From Cunninghamia lanceolata (taxonomy: Eukaryota > Streptophyta > Pinopsida > Cupressales > Cupressaceae): 64,000 nucleotides of DNA. The notes under the pieces are model-generated. The model was not told where the DNA came from. It worked only from the letters and a program-made list of their open reading frames with translations, and did no database searches. The DNA lies in NCBI GenBank assembly GCA_027924645.1, contig BSBN01001198.1, positions 1,550,001-1,614,000 of the forward strand, written 5' to 3'. The position numbers and the translations under genes are program-made. This document shows, piece by piece, positions 1 to 11,532 of this stretch; position 1 is the stretch's first letter, and each line of letters begins with the position of its first letter.

Positions 1-1029
1 ATAGGTTGCGATCTCAAAATACTTACTTTAATTTTGAGTTGCATTCGTTGCAAAGGCTTCCCATTACTCCCATGTATGCTTAATGAATCAAAATTCTTTT
101 TCAAATTGTTTTTGATATACTCTGTTATGTGTATTAATGGCGGATTTCACATCATCAGGAAGACATTAAATTCTCACAACGGGAATGTCTTGTCACCTCA
201 TTGAACCAATAAATTATACTTAAGGAGTTTATCATTTTTTATTATTGTCAGGATTTCGTTATGACCTAAATAGGTGTCACACCAAAATCTCATTTAGTTA
301 AGTCTCATTGATATCTGTTTATCCCTTTGATATGTTCCTTTTTATTATCATATTCACCTTTTCGAAAGGACAAGTTATCACCTCCCTTTGACATCCTAAA
401 TTCTCTTATTTTTCCTTTCTTTATTTGGCATATTTTTGACGGCTTTTCAACAGGACTAGAACTTAAGTCATTCTGATATTTCGAATCTTCTCAAATTATA
501 TGTCACTTATTTTACTAGTGGAATGTCAAGCTGATATTCCTTGGTTCCTTCGATATGCCTTTATGCTTTGAATATTAAAGAGACGGCAAGAAGATTCACT
601 TTGATACTCCAACCTCATTTGTTCCTTTGACATTTTGACATGCTCAAAATACACTCAGGTGTTTGTTTTTAAATTATCAAAGTGACTACAAGATAAGTCT
701 CCCTGATACAGCGATCACTTCTTGATGTGTTTTTAAATTTCATTGTCACTTTATCGGTGTGACACATTCAGGTGTCACACCAATATCCTGATGTATCTTT
801 AACCCTTTTCAAAGTGTCGATGAGACCTCTAGGCCAGTCACTCCGATATGCTACGAATCTTTTGCAGGACATGGTTTTCAAATGATGGGGGTATTAAATG
901 TGGCCTTTTTGACTTTTGAATGAAAGCAATTGATCGGGGAAGGGATTAGGATTTAATGCTTTAGGTTTATGATAGGAATGAAATAAAAAATTTATTGTGA
1001 TGGTGGGAAATGAGGTTTAAAGGAAAATT
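1..1029. other. Unassigned sequence at left edge
   Basis: No reading frame, LTR boundary, PBS or repeat family could be recognised here. The sequence is AT-rich and repeats short phrases such as TTTGATAT and CAGGTGTCACACC, which suggests decayed repetitive DNA. It lies where the reverse transcriptase of the minus-strand Ty3 remnant to the right would be expected, but no RT motif is readable. Confidence 0.5.
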
Positions 1030-1305
1030 TTAAAATCTTGTCCCAAAATAACCACCTTCACTCCAAATAGCCAACTCAACTTGGCATTTATTATCATGCC
1101 TTGCTTCCATAAGACTACAATGCTCTACCAAGTACATGGAAATAAAAGAGTTTGAAGCACTAAAATCAAACAAAATGGAAGTACAAACACCATCCAACAA
1201 ACCTGAGGTCTCACAACTATACCCTGATGCTCTACCTGGTGATTGTCTACTGCAACAAAAAACTTTGTGTGACCTACCAACATCTCCCATTATCAGTTTT
1301 GACAC
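1030..1305 (-). pseudogene. Ty3-type retropepsin remnant
   Basis: This is a fragment of an aspartic protease of a Ty3 retrotransposon, the enzyme that cleaves the Gag-Pol polyprotein. The readable stretch contains SILFDFSASNSFISMYLVEH, which matches the usual VLFDSGASxSFIS context of plant Ty3 proteases. The catalytic D-S-G triplet reads D-F-S, so it would be inactive. The frame opens without a proper start and stops soon after the active site; the following GMDWL-type motif and the RT are not visible. It sits in the right order and strand relative to the gag remnant at 1680-2566. The family call rests on this one motif and the context. Confidence 0.5.
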
Positions 1306-1679
1306 TGCAGCATTGTGACCCCCAACTATGATTGACCCCTAAAGCTATGTTCTCACATAATGACCCTCCTAACCATAAGAATAACATGGTCCCACAACCG
1401 AAGTACGATCTAGCTAAGGTACCCTCAACTTCTAGAAGCTAGAGTAAACTAAACCTAGTTCGCTACCTTAGGCCTACTATCAGGACTACAAACTAGTCTC
1501 ACACTACTCCTTATCCCCACATAAAGTTTTACTAGAGCCCTATCCACCTTGAGGGGCCTTTTGGGGATTTTACTATTATAATGTATTAGATGGTGTTGAT
1601 AGTGTCCTAAAAGATCCCTTATTTTGGGGTTGGTCTCCTCAAACCTCTAAACCTGACTGGAAAGGGACCACTACCTAAA

Positions 1680-2566
1680 ACCCCACCTAACCACCATAGC
1701 CTTTAGCCAAATTCTTCTTGATTAACCTAGATTTCTCAACAACCTCTAAGGTTTTTTATTCTAACACATGAACACCACTACTGATACAAGCATTAAAACC
1801 TCTCACAAGTCTTTGCACTAGCATCTTTTCATCCTCCACTATGCTCACATAATACTTAAGTTCAAATAAATGGTTGTTATATTGATCAACATTCATGCCA
1901 AGATATTGACGTTCATCGAACTCATCTACATTGTACTGCCTGAAGTTCTCAAAAAGGTATTAGAATAAACCATTCTAGAAAGGTCTCCCATGAAACTTTA
2001 GAAATATCTAGGTAATACTTTTATTCCTCCTAGAAACACCAAGTGGAAGCAAACCTACGTAAGTGCATGATAGCACATCGAACCTTGGTATTACTACCAT
2101 AGGAATGCATCACAAAACATTTTTCAAGGACCAAGAGCCAATTGTCAGCCTCTAAGCCTTCCATAGAATCTTCAAACATTGGAGGATTAGCTCACAAAAG
2201 ATATCTCATGTGAACCTTATCAAACTATCCTCATTCACTAACTACCCATCCCTGACATGATAGATCATGAATGAGTACCTCCTCCACTCCAGACTAATGT
2301 GGACTCCTAGAGAATTCCCTTTCACCATCTCTAAGTAGATCCTCTCACCTTACTTGAGAAGTGTGAGACCTACTAGAATGCATTCGCTCATGATAGGGGG
2401 TCAACCTTGCCAAAATCTCCTAAAGGACCACTACTTGCACTGCCCCTGAAGGGTCTTCAAGTTATTCTAGTGTTATCACAAGGGAATGATCACTCTAAAT
2501 TTTTTTGTGACTCTCAATCAAGGTTAATATTCCTTCCCTTTCAAGTGCAGTATGCCTAGGAAGCAT
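1680..2566 (-). pseudogene. Decayed Ty3 Gag
   Basis: Translation of the minus strand from an ATG at 2566 gives Gag-like text broken by many stops. Recognisable pieces are a segment with PPMFEDSMEGLEADNWL, then CAIMHLRRFASTW near 2050-2160, then a region with QYNVDEFDERQYLGMNVDQY near 1880-1950. These follow the order of the retrotransposon Gag core in plant Ty3 elements: the (D)P-x-F-x-G..EAExW motif, the L-x-G-x-A-x-x-W motif, and the F-x-x-L-x-Q-x-x-M-S motif. Position between a PBS (2732-2745) and the protease remnant supports it. No zinc knuckle could be found in 1320-1680, which is a degraded basic region. Confidence 0.55.
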
Positions 2567-2731
2567 CTTCCTTCCTGACAAGTTGCATGGTTTAGCACAT
2601 ACATGATAATTTACAACACCATGCTATGGCATGAAAAGAACAAGGAAACATGAAACTAAAATACACCTACAAGCACTTAAGAAAACACATTTAAGCAAGC
2701 ACATAAACCAAATATCCCATTGTTGTAATAT

Positions 2732-2745
2732 GGGCTCTAATACCA
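2732..2745 (-). other. Primer-binding site (initiator Met tRNA)
   Basis: On the minus strand this reads TGGTATTAGAGCCC, one base from the TGGTATCAGAGC start of the common plant PBS complementary to initiator methionine tRNA. It lies two bases inside the TG...CA boundary of the candidate LTR at 2748-3465 and 166 bases upstream of the Gag start, as expected for a 5' LTR in minus orientation. Confidence 0.6.
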
Positions 2746-2747
2746 AA

Positions 2748-3465
2748 TGTAATGCCCTAATCTTACACTAAAACATTAACAGTTAAACTTGACCAAACAA
2801 TTTTTTCACAATACAATAGTGGAATTAAGCAATCACAATACACACTTACAAACTGAAGGCATCATAAAATTTTGTAATGACATACTTGGCATGCACACCA
2901 ATGCATGTTGTAAGGTGATGCAAGCAAAATGCTTAATGATACCATAGGACTAAACACCAGGGTTTACATATAAAATGAGACATGGAAGAGAGTTGAGATC
3001 ACCGAGGTCACAAAAAAACCCTTGCAACATTTCTGCAAGACCACCCCTCTGATATCTCAAAGTTAAAGGAAGCATAAAGCCAAAAATGTCAAAAGTTTTG
3101 ACTTCAGGGAAGGACTTGCATTAGGTTGGACTTCCTTTTCATCCTTGCAATGCGGCTTTGTAGTAAAGAGTTGCATTTCAAGTTTCTTTCATAGTTTCTA
3201 TTTTACACGAGGCCTAACCATGTTGGACTTTGACATCAAGCTACAATTTGCAACCTGCAACTCTAGCTTGAGTTCAGATTTTGGGATGCAGTTGCAATTC
3301 TACACATACTTGGGCTTCAAAGAACATTTGCATATTGCAACTATAAAAAATGTCAAACTAACCCTAGACTTCAACTCTTGAACAACTTCAAGCTCAAGAA
3401 ATCATTTGTAGTTTGCACATCTGTAAATATAAAGGGACTCTAGTTCCTATATTAGGGCATTATCA
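2748..3465 (-). repeat. Candidate 5' LTR of the old Ty3 remnant
   Basis: The interval begins TGTAATGCCCTAAT and ends ATTAGGGCATTATCA, an extended inverted terminal repeat of the kind that bounds plant LTRs. The PBS follows directly on its internal side. The partner LTR is outside the window or lost, so the right-hand boundary depends only on the terminal inverted repeat. Related degenerate text (repeats of the form TTGTAGTTTGCACAT) continues to about 3640, so the true LTR could be longer. Confidence 0.45.
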
Positions 3466-5129
3466 ATCTTTGAAAACCATTTATAGTTTACACATATGCA
3501 AAGTGTAAATGAGCTCCAAACTCCTGAACCTCCTATGACTTCAAAATCTAGAAATTGATTGTAACTTGCACTATGCAATGTGGACGAGATCCCAAACTCT
3601 AGACTTCCTACACTTTGGGTTTCAAGGACTAGCTAAACTAAAAATTTAGACTGTTAAACCTAGTTTGGATGCAATTCTAACTATATAAGCTAACTAGAAA
3701 AATAGACAGATGAAACAACCAAAGCATAAAAATAGACAAAGCCTATTTTTCTCACTCAATGAGGCATAACTTCCTCAATTTTTTAGTTATTTAAAAATGG
3801 TTTGAGTCAAACATTCAAGGGATTGTGGGCTGCAACTTGGACACATGAAAAACTCTTGAATGAAATAATTCCCAAGAAACAAGGTGGATAGTAAAATTCA
3901 TTTCAAAAACGTAAAGAAAGAAAATTACATAGCTAAAAATGCAACAAATAGAATAACATATATCTCTAAAGACTCGCCATTCCATCAATTAGAGAAAGAT
4001 CTTGGTATGCTCTTCAAGTAGCTCAAAGGTCCATGTGGTCCTATTGGCCTCAATTTTGAACTTGATAAATTTTAAACTCTTCATTACTTATGTGTGTCAT
4101 CAATTTTTGACTCTCTCTGTCCTAATGAATTATTACCTAAGTTTTGTTCTTGTATTTCCTAAGCCTTATACTTCATCCTTTCCTTAACTTTGGTTGTCTT
4201 GCACCTTTTTTCTATTTGGTTACCTTTGTGAAATCTTCTAAGTGAAAAGCACTTTTGTGTCCTTGTTGGCAATTTTGTGTCTTCACAAACCTTATCATTG
4301 GGTTCGCTTGTTTGCAAACTCACTGATATAGAAATAAGAATCCAAGGTTATAACAATGTGTTCTTTATCAGCATATGCTAACCCTAGTGAACTTGTCTTT
4401 GTTTTCATCTCCTTGGCAATCAGTTCTTGATTTTGTGAACCTCCCAATTAGGTGATGACTTCATCTTCTTATAAGTGTAATGAGTAAAGTTATGATTTTC
4501 TGATAAAGGAAGCTTGTTTAACTCTCATCACTCATTTTGAGAGTTCATGAACTTCAAAGTTCACCAACAAGTGGAGTCACTGATGAACATGTGCAATGTG
4601 AAGATCACTTAATAGAAAACCAAAACAACCTCCAACATGTGAACCAATAGGTTTTCTAGTGAAAGAGTTGGCTGATAGCTGATATTGCTGATATAAAATA
4701 GGTCCATGAATTGAAGCATTCCTTGACCTTGCAGTTCGTGAAGTAAGGTTCATTGATAAGAAAGTTCAGTGATGAAATATTCCACTGATAATGACAAGTT
4801 TTATTTAAAAGGGGAATGTCAAACCACCAAAGGATTTTAGTTCACCAACCTAGTGTTTGACTGATAATGGAGAATCACACAGTCTTATGATTTGTGAAGT
4901 AATAAAGTAACCAATAGAGAGGTTTGAAGTTATGAATCTAGTTGACATTCCAACGATAATAGCATTCATTACAAAGACACATTAATTAAACCTATTTTGT
5001 GCCCTAGTTCTTTAATATAAGCATACCATTGAGGTTTGTTTTGCATTACCATTTGGAGCCTACATTATACATGTCAATTAGCACCACTCTTCCATAGTCA
5101 GCTTGTAATAGCTTGCAACTTTTACGGTT
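3466..5129. other. Unassigned AT-rich sequence
   Basis: No gene seen. From 3466 to about 3640 there are degenerate repeats of a phrase like ATTGTAACTTGCAC. A possible TATA motif (ACTATATAAGC) lies near 3680. From about 4310 to 4990 the phrase ACTGATAA/CTGATATA recurs without a clear period. It is probably old retrotransposon DNA. Confidence 0.4.
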
Positions 5130-5556
5130 CTTCTTTACCAAAAGAGAAAATAATGACAGCAAAAGAATGTTGTTAGATCTGTTTCCCAAGAGACACTTTC
5201 CAAAGGTCATTCTACTAAGGATAAATATGTTTCAAAGCATGGAAATGGTGGAGATGATAATCCAGAAAAAGGTGGTAAGCTGAAAGGGTAGTGTGAAATT
5301 GATCGTAATCAGCTAAGGAAAAAGTTGGAAATCAAAAGGCCCCTAAAACCTTATGTTGAAGGTGTATTGAACCAAGAACAGGAACAACCAGATCCAGATT
5401 AGGGATTGGACTCTTCTCCAACACCTCAAGGTAATGTTTCTCCACCTAGAACACAAACACTCCCACCAAATTTGCACGATGCAAGATCTTCCTCATCTCC
5501 TCCTCCACTATAATAAGGAGATTTTCCACATGTTGGCAACTTGGCAAACATCATTA
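5130..5556 (+). pseudogene. Decayed retrotransposon 3' reading frame
   Basis: A plus-strand frame with only scattered stops reads as a low-complexity, charged and then proline-rich protein end. It includes PPRTQTLPPNLHDARSSS near 5445-5500 and NLANIIKRETLL running into the LTR start at 5569. It lies immediately before a purine tract and the SIRE-like LTR, so it is probably the last coding part of that plus-strand element. No enzymatic domain is recognisable and the N-terminal limit is uncertain. Confidence 0.35.
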
Positions 5557-5568
5557 AGAGAGAGACAC
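5557..5568 (+). other. Candidate polypurine tract
   Basis: AGAGAGAGACAC directly precedes the TGTTGG start of the SIRE-like LTR at 5569. That is the expected position for the primer of plus-strand synthesis, and it marks the following LTR as a 3' LTR in plus orientation. Confidence 0.45.
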
Positions 5569-5613
5569 TGTTGGTATGATGATGAATGATTTATCATGAT
5601 GTTTGAAGGTGTT
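5569..5613 (+). repeat. SIRE-like LTR, first 45 bases (split by element A)
   Basis: The stretch begins TGTTGGTATGATGATGAATG and ends GGTGTT. It continues after element A at 34636 (GCCATTGATGGCAAC). Joined, the order matches the start of the LTR of element C at 40493, which also runs from TGTTGG to TCATTGATGGCAACAA. The last five bases, GTGTT, are the target duplication of A; the right-hand copy at 34631 reads ATGTT. Confidence 0.7.
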
Positions 5614-5848
5614 TGATACAGAGGAAGGACCTACTTTAGGATAGACCATGAAACTTTGTACATTCTTGAAATTTTAACCCCTAAAACCTAGTAGCCTTTT
5701 AAAATGACCCTTTTGACCATAACTTTCAGTACAGACCTGATATTCAAAATGTGAGAACTGTTTGGGATACCCTTTTGGCCATTACTACACATATCCAAAA
5801 ATGGGTATGTGTTTCTTTGTACGAATTAGGGAAAATTTTGACTGTCCT
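5614..5848 (-). repeat. Element A 3' LTR, fragment 1
   Basis: This matches 33303-33535 of the intact LTR of A closely, for example AGGACCTACTTTAGGATAGA and the CAGACCTGATATTCAAAATG phrase. The last five bases GTCCT are repeated at 23115-23119, showing that the Tat element inserted here. Confidence 0.85.
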
Positions 5849-7104
5849 TGTGTATATGGAAAAATGGATTAAATCTAAACTAAATAAAACCAAAGAACCT
5901 AATAACATAAAGGAAACGAATCTAAGTAAAAGCCATAAATCACCAATCAAAGACAAATGAAAGCTCTTACCAAAACCTGTATTGTTCCCTTTTGGAGATA
6001 TGTGGATTTCTCAATGAAATTGCAAAGCCATAGCTGCAACAAGCAAGTATGTGCTCAAGAGATCAATGTCAAAAGATCGTTATAGTGCTCAATCAACGCG
6101 TTGTGTATGCTCGAAGCTCTGTTAAGTATGCCTGAGAATACGATCGAAGAGAGAGGCCCAATGAAGGAGATGAGGGGGGTTTATATAGATTTCAAGGAAG
6201 ATCGATCAACGGTTTAGATAATTCAGAAGAATCAACGAAGGAGAACAGTTGAGGAACGTGCAACGAATAAGAAGAAGACATGTGTCTTGCTTTCTTTTAC
6301 ATGAGAGGAGTTATCAAGAATAGAAGAATAAGTTAACTGAAGAGATAAATCAATTAAAAGAATAAAGCAATCAGTTAAGTGATTTAAAACAAGAAGAAGA
6401 GATTTGCATGAGAAAAGAAGATATTTTGCTTTATTAAATATAGAAATATTTAATTGATGAGCAAGAAAGCTTGAGTTATATTAGAGATAACTCAAATTAG
6501 AAGAAAAAGCAATTTAAATAAATAATTGATTTATTTAAATTTAGAGAAGATATTTTGGAAGAAATAATCAAATAATTAGAATTATTTAATTTAGAAGATT
6601 TGAAAGCAAATTAAATAAATAAATTTATTTAATTGTTGTGCATAATTTTGGAAGAACATAAGATTATAAATAAAATATTTGATTTTATTTATTTTTAGAG
6701 GATTGAGATAATCTAAATAAATTTGATTTGATTTATTTAAATTTAGAAGAACAATTGATTTAATTAAATAATGTAAATTATTTAATTGTAGATAAGATAG
6801 AATTGTGATGAATTAATTAAATAATGGGATATATTTAATTAATGTGGCTGTGAATTTTGGAAGGAGGATAATGATCAAATTAAATAATTAAAATTATTTA
6901 ATTGTGGAAGAATATAGAGGAATTTGATTTAATTAATTAAATAAAGAGAATTTATTTAATTAATGTTGAAAGTATGTGATTTAGAAGACTTTGATGAAAT
7001 TAATTAAATAATTAGATTATTTAATTAACGTTTGCAATGCAAGTGATTAGACAGATAACGGAATGCCAGTGATTTGATGACATAGTCATTTTAGGGTGTC
7101 TACA
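5849..7104 (-). repeat. Tat element 3' LTR
   Basis: On the element strand it starts TGTAGACACCCTAAAATG and ends CCATATACACA. It contains a clear TATA box (TATATAAACC, plus coordinates 6179-6187). The part from about 6340 to 7060 is extremely AT-rich, with many TTAATTAAATAA-type palindromic words. It is 1256 bases long, the same as its partner at 21859. Confidence 0.93.
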
Positions 7105-7118
7105 TTTTGCCCCTCTTT
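7105..7118 (-). other. Tat polypurine tract
   Basis: The minus strand reads AAAGAGGGGCAAAA immediately before the TGTAGACA start of the 3' LTR. This purine run next to the LTR is the plus-strand primer of the element and resembles the GAGGGGCAAAA-TGTAGACA junction usual in Tat/Ogre elements. Confidence 0.85.
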
Positions 7119-9312
7119 GATGCGATGCAGCTTGCAGCATTGCTTCAAAGAAAATAATTGTTGAAGATGTAATACAATTTTTTGATGCCCCAGTGTAGGT
7201 AGTTGCCCCAGTGTAGCTGGCGTAGGGTGCCCCCTCGAGAGGAAAGATAGGGAAGCGATAGAAGAACTGTGTTGACGCTTGACTAGAAGATTTGTTGGAG
7301 ATAGGCGAGGTTGGGTTGATGATAGATAGAAGAAAGGAGATAGGAGAGAACATAAGAGAAAGACTGTTGATTGATCTTTGCTGGAAAACTATATAAGGCC
7401 ATGGAAAAATGGATGGTGTAAATGGATGAGCTTGTTGCAATGGTTTCACATTTGTTTATAAAGAGCAATCCTTATTTTTGATATAGCACGTGGATAGTTT
7501 GCCACCAAGGTATAAAAGACCAAGGTGCTGTAATATCTGAGTGCGTGTACGTTGACTCTGCAAGCAAGCGGTTTGAACTTAGATCCTTTAGACATACTAT
7601 GACCTTGTTGGTACATGTGAATAAGCCATAGTCTTGAACATAAAATAAACTTCAATACATGTAAATGCAAGAAGAATTATTAATATGTAAGATGCTAGGT
7701 CGTAACACACACAAGATAAATAGAATGCTAAGAAAGATACTAAAGATCATTCCTCAAACACGGCACACAGAAAGCAATGACCATGCCCCCAATCTGTACT
7801 GCATCGCAACATACCAAGATTATAGATAAACCAAGGTAGCCTTGAATAGGTATTGGAAAAGGAACAAAAGATAAACCAAAAAGCAAATTGACTGACTTAC
7901 AAAGTAAACATACAGCCAACATATTCTCTTGCCAAAGAGGGTGCTCAGGATAGATGGGATAGGAAAGATAACAGCCTTATCGTAGGAAATCTGTGTCCGT
8001 TAAAGGGGGCTATCTACCTAAAAAGACAATGTCTCACTGCAAGAAATGCCACATGTCGCAGGAGACGCGTGTGTTGGTCTCGATCATGGAACACTTTGCA
8101 GAAGACAAGCTTGTTGATCTAGGGCTTTGGTGAAGCAGGACTTAGCTGATGTTGGCCATAGGTATGCAGGACAGTAGATGACTCTAGAAGAAAGTTGCTT
8201 TGCTTCAGGTTTGTTAAGGACTTTTGCTTTGAAAGGATGCACTAGCTAGTTGCTTGAGTTAGTCAAGTTGAGGCGAATGGATTTTGACAAACAAAAGACT
8301 AGAAGGATAGAAGTGCTAATGGATTGAGACAGGTGGAGAATGATGGATCATGTGTGCCTGAGTACTGGATACATCCTTCGTATTCCAGACTGCCTACATA
8401 CCCTGTATCCACGGGATCAAGGCACACTTACGATGGAAGATGAACGTGATAAATATGTAGTTCTGGATAGAGTGATGAATGGGGCCCGGTGAAAGGGGGA
8501 GATCTTATGTACTTGAGTACTGGATACTTCCTTCGTAAACCAGACTACCTACATACCCATATCCATGGGATCAAGGTACCTTAAGATCGAGAAGAGATGA
8601 TATGTAGTTCTGGTAGATGTGATGATGTGGGAAAAGTGCGGAGAAGAGGTGATCTTATGTACCTGAGTACTGGAAATGTCCTTCATATTCCAGACTGCCT
8701 ACATACCCATATCCATGGGATCAAGGTACCTTAAGATTGAAAAGATGATATGTAGTTCTGGATGAGGGTGATGATGTAAAAAAAGTGTTGAGAAGATAAC
8801 AGCCTTGTCGTAGGAACTCTGTGTCTGTTAAAGGGTGTTACCTATGGAAATGAGAAGAGATCGAAGTATGTGCTGCGAACCACGAACAAGGAACCAATCC
8901 TAGACCGGAGCTAAGGAAAGAGTTGCCCCCATTTTGGTAGAGGAAACTGTAGGGGTGACTGCTGAAGAAGACACAGAAAGACTTGACCTAGGACAAGACA
9001 GTGTTAACTGTAGACACAAATCAAGACATGGGAAGACGACGATGGGGGACACTGACAAATTGCCAAGCTATACTAGATAGGGAGATGGAAATGCAAACAA
9101 AGTCAATGGTTTTATTATGGACGGACGGATGAGGCATGTTGCGAACTGGACAAGGAGTGGACAGGACTCGATAGACGATGGATGCTGACTCTACGCATAG
9201 CGCCTGTTTGCCAGGTTTTCACTATGGTACTTATCCAAGGCGCCTGTTTGCCAGGTTTTCACCAGAGGATGGATTTTTTTTGGATTTTTTTTTTTTTGGA
9301 ATACTCTAAGGA
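7119..9312 (-). other. Tat 3' non-coding region
   Basis: About 2.2 kb separate the integrase stop from the polypurine tract. No long reading frame is present. The region contains three tandem copies of a unit of about 150 bases (8355-8805), a 44-base phrase repeated at 7967-8010 and 8794-8836, a 21-base repeat at 9201 and 9241, and a T-rich run at 9276-9298. Long 3' untranslated spacers, sometimes repeat-bearing, are typical of Tat/Ogre elements. Confidence 0.7.
8355..8805. repeat. Three tandem copies of a ~150-base unit
   Basis: Copies begin near 8355, 8509 and 8659, each carrying TGAGTACTGG, CCAGACT(G/A)CCTACATACCC, ATCCATGGGATCAAGG and ATATGTAGTTCTGG in the same order. The first copy is the most diverged and the last two are nearly identical. 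Confidence 0.8.
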
Positions 9313-11532
9313 TCAGGCATAGAACTTCTTGAGATGGACACTGTTAAGTGGCTCATCTAGAGGAATGCCATCAGGTGTAGCTAAAGTATAAGCTCTTAAT
9401 CCATATGTTGCTGTCACAATGAAGGGACCTAACCAGTTAGGCTCAAACTTACCCTTCTTCTCTCGATCTGCTTGATTTCTCTGATTCTCCTTAAGTACAA
9501 GATCACCAACTTGAAACCGTCTTTCTTTGATCTTTTTGTTGTAATTACACCGGAGGCGGTTTTGATAGACATGGAGATGATTAAACGCGGCAAGGTGCCT
9601 CTCATCTAGTAGTTCAAGCTTAGCTAATCTGGAAGTACGATACTCATCTCCGCTGATCAGATCCTGCATGGATACTCTGAGGGATGGGATCTCGACCTCT
9701 ATAGGTAGGATGGCTTTAGAGCCAAAGACCAATGCATATGGTGTGGCACCAGTTGGTGTTCTGATACTAGTGCGGTAGGCCCATAGGGCGGGATTGAGTT
9801 GCAAGTGCCAATCACGACCAGCTTCATTGACCGTTTTCTTTAGGATCTTGAGAATGGTTTTATTGGAAGCCTCGGCTTGGCCGTTACTCTGCGGATAGTA
9901 GGGAGTTGAAAAGCGATGTTGGATATTGTATTGTATGCATAAGGCACGAACATCTTGGTTCTTGAATGGTCTCCCATTAACAGTGACAATGGCTTGGGGA
10001 ATACCATACCAGCATATGAGGTAGTTTAGGATAAACTTGGCTATTTGCTTACCGGTGATATAGGTCATAGGAATGGCTTCCACCCACTTCGTGAAGTACT
10101 CAGTGGCGGTAATGATAAACTTGTGGCCATTCGAGGAGGAAGGGTGGATTTGTCCTACGAGGTCGAGACCCCATTGAGAAAAAGGCCATGGAGTTGTCAC
10201 AGGTTGTAACTCATGAGCTGGTGCGTGAATCAAATCTCCATGTTGCTGACATTGTAGACACTTCTTAGCAAACTGTACAGCATCTTGCTCTATTGTAGTC
10301 CAGTAATAACCTGTTCTGAGTATTTTCTTAGCAAGATTAGGACCGGTAGAATGTGCACCACAGACACCTTCGTGTATGTCTCGTAAGGTAGCTTCGGCTT
10401 CTTCCACGTTAAGACATCGTAAGAGGATACCATCGAGACTCCGGCGATATAGTGTATCACCCAGAATGATGTAACGAGAGGATCGACAGATAAAGGTTTT
10501 GCATTGGGTGGATGATAAGTCAGGGGGAAAGGTATTGTTCTTGAGGTATTCATAGATATCTTCGTACCATGGGGAATTGGGACCAACAAGTTCGTAGATG
10601 ATTTCAGTAATAGGAACATTGACAGCTGGTATCAACAATTGCTCGATCAAGAATTCACACTTCTGTGTAGTAGCAGACATATCAATCAGTGACCCTACAG
10701 AAGCCATAGAATCCGCAGCTTTATTATGTTCTCTTGGAATTTGCTCAAATGTGATGCTAGAAAAATGTGGTTTGTAGGCATCCACTAGTTGTTTGTAGGG
10801 GACCAACTTTTCATCCTTTGTTTGGTATTCATCCGTGACTTGGCGGATGACTAGCTGTGAGTCTCCATATACTTGTAATTCTGTGATGTCCCATTGAACT
10901 GCTGTATTGAGACCTATAAGGAGTGCTTCATACTCGGCTATATTGTTGGTGCAAGGGAATGCTAGCCGATATGACTTTGGAATATAGTCATTCTGAGGTG
11001 TAACAAATAAGATGCCGGCTCCTGATCCATGCTGTGTGTAAGAACCGTCAAAGTACAACTTCCACATTATGGAGGTAGCCAGAGTGAAGAGATTCTCATT
11101 AGGAAAGTTTGCTACCATAGGATGTGTATCTTTCATAGGTGCATCTGCTAGTTGGTCCGTGAGCGCTTGCCCTTTAATTGCTTTGCGATCTGTGTACTCA
11201 ATATCAAACTCACTAAGGATCATAACCCATTTAGCTAGTCTGCCTGTGAGAGCTGCTTTTGCTAGTAGATACTTCAAGGGATCAATCTTGGCTATCAGAT
11301 TTGTGTGTTGGTTCAGCATGTAATGCCGCAACTTTTGGGAGGCAAACACTACTGCTAAACAAGCCCTTTCCATTGGTGAATAATTGAGCTCATATCCCAC
11401 CAAGGTTCTACTGATGTAATAAATTGCATGCTCCTTTCCTGTGTCATCATTCTGTGCTAGCAGGGCCCCTAGGGCTGAGTTTGTAGTGGAGATGTACAAT
11501 ATCAAGGGTTTGTCCGCAACTGGTGGAACCAA
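9313..11532 (-). pseudogene. Tat Pol: RNase H, second RNase H and integrase
   Basis: A 739-codon open stretch encodes the C-terminal half of Pol. Residues about 8-130 are the RT-linked RNase H. Residues about 157-280 are a second, archaeal-type RNase H with FDGS (D162), E200, GDSQLV (D224) and HNKAAD (D274), so its acidic residues are present. Integrase follows: zinc-binding H387, H394, C425 and C428; then the core with D457 in LDLVG and E554 in QSNGQAE, 35 residues after position 518. Position 518 should be the second catalytic Asp (TDNG) but reads TVNG, so strand transfer should be lost. The C-terminus ends LNSVHLKKFYA. The listed start is only the first sense codon after a stop in RT; there is no independent gene start. 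Confidence 0.9.

Noticed and set aside
7021..7449. 142-codon minus-strand ORF
   Set aside because: It spans the 3' LTR end and polypurine tract of the Tat element and has no domain.
9276..9298. T-rich run as a poly(A) tail of a LINE or SINE
   Set aside because: It is inside the Tat 3' untranslated region, without target duplications or a retroposon body next to it.
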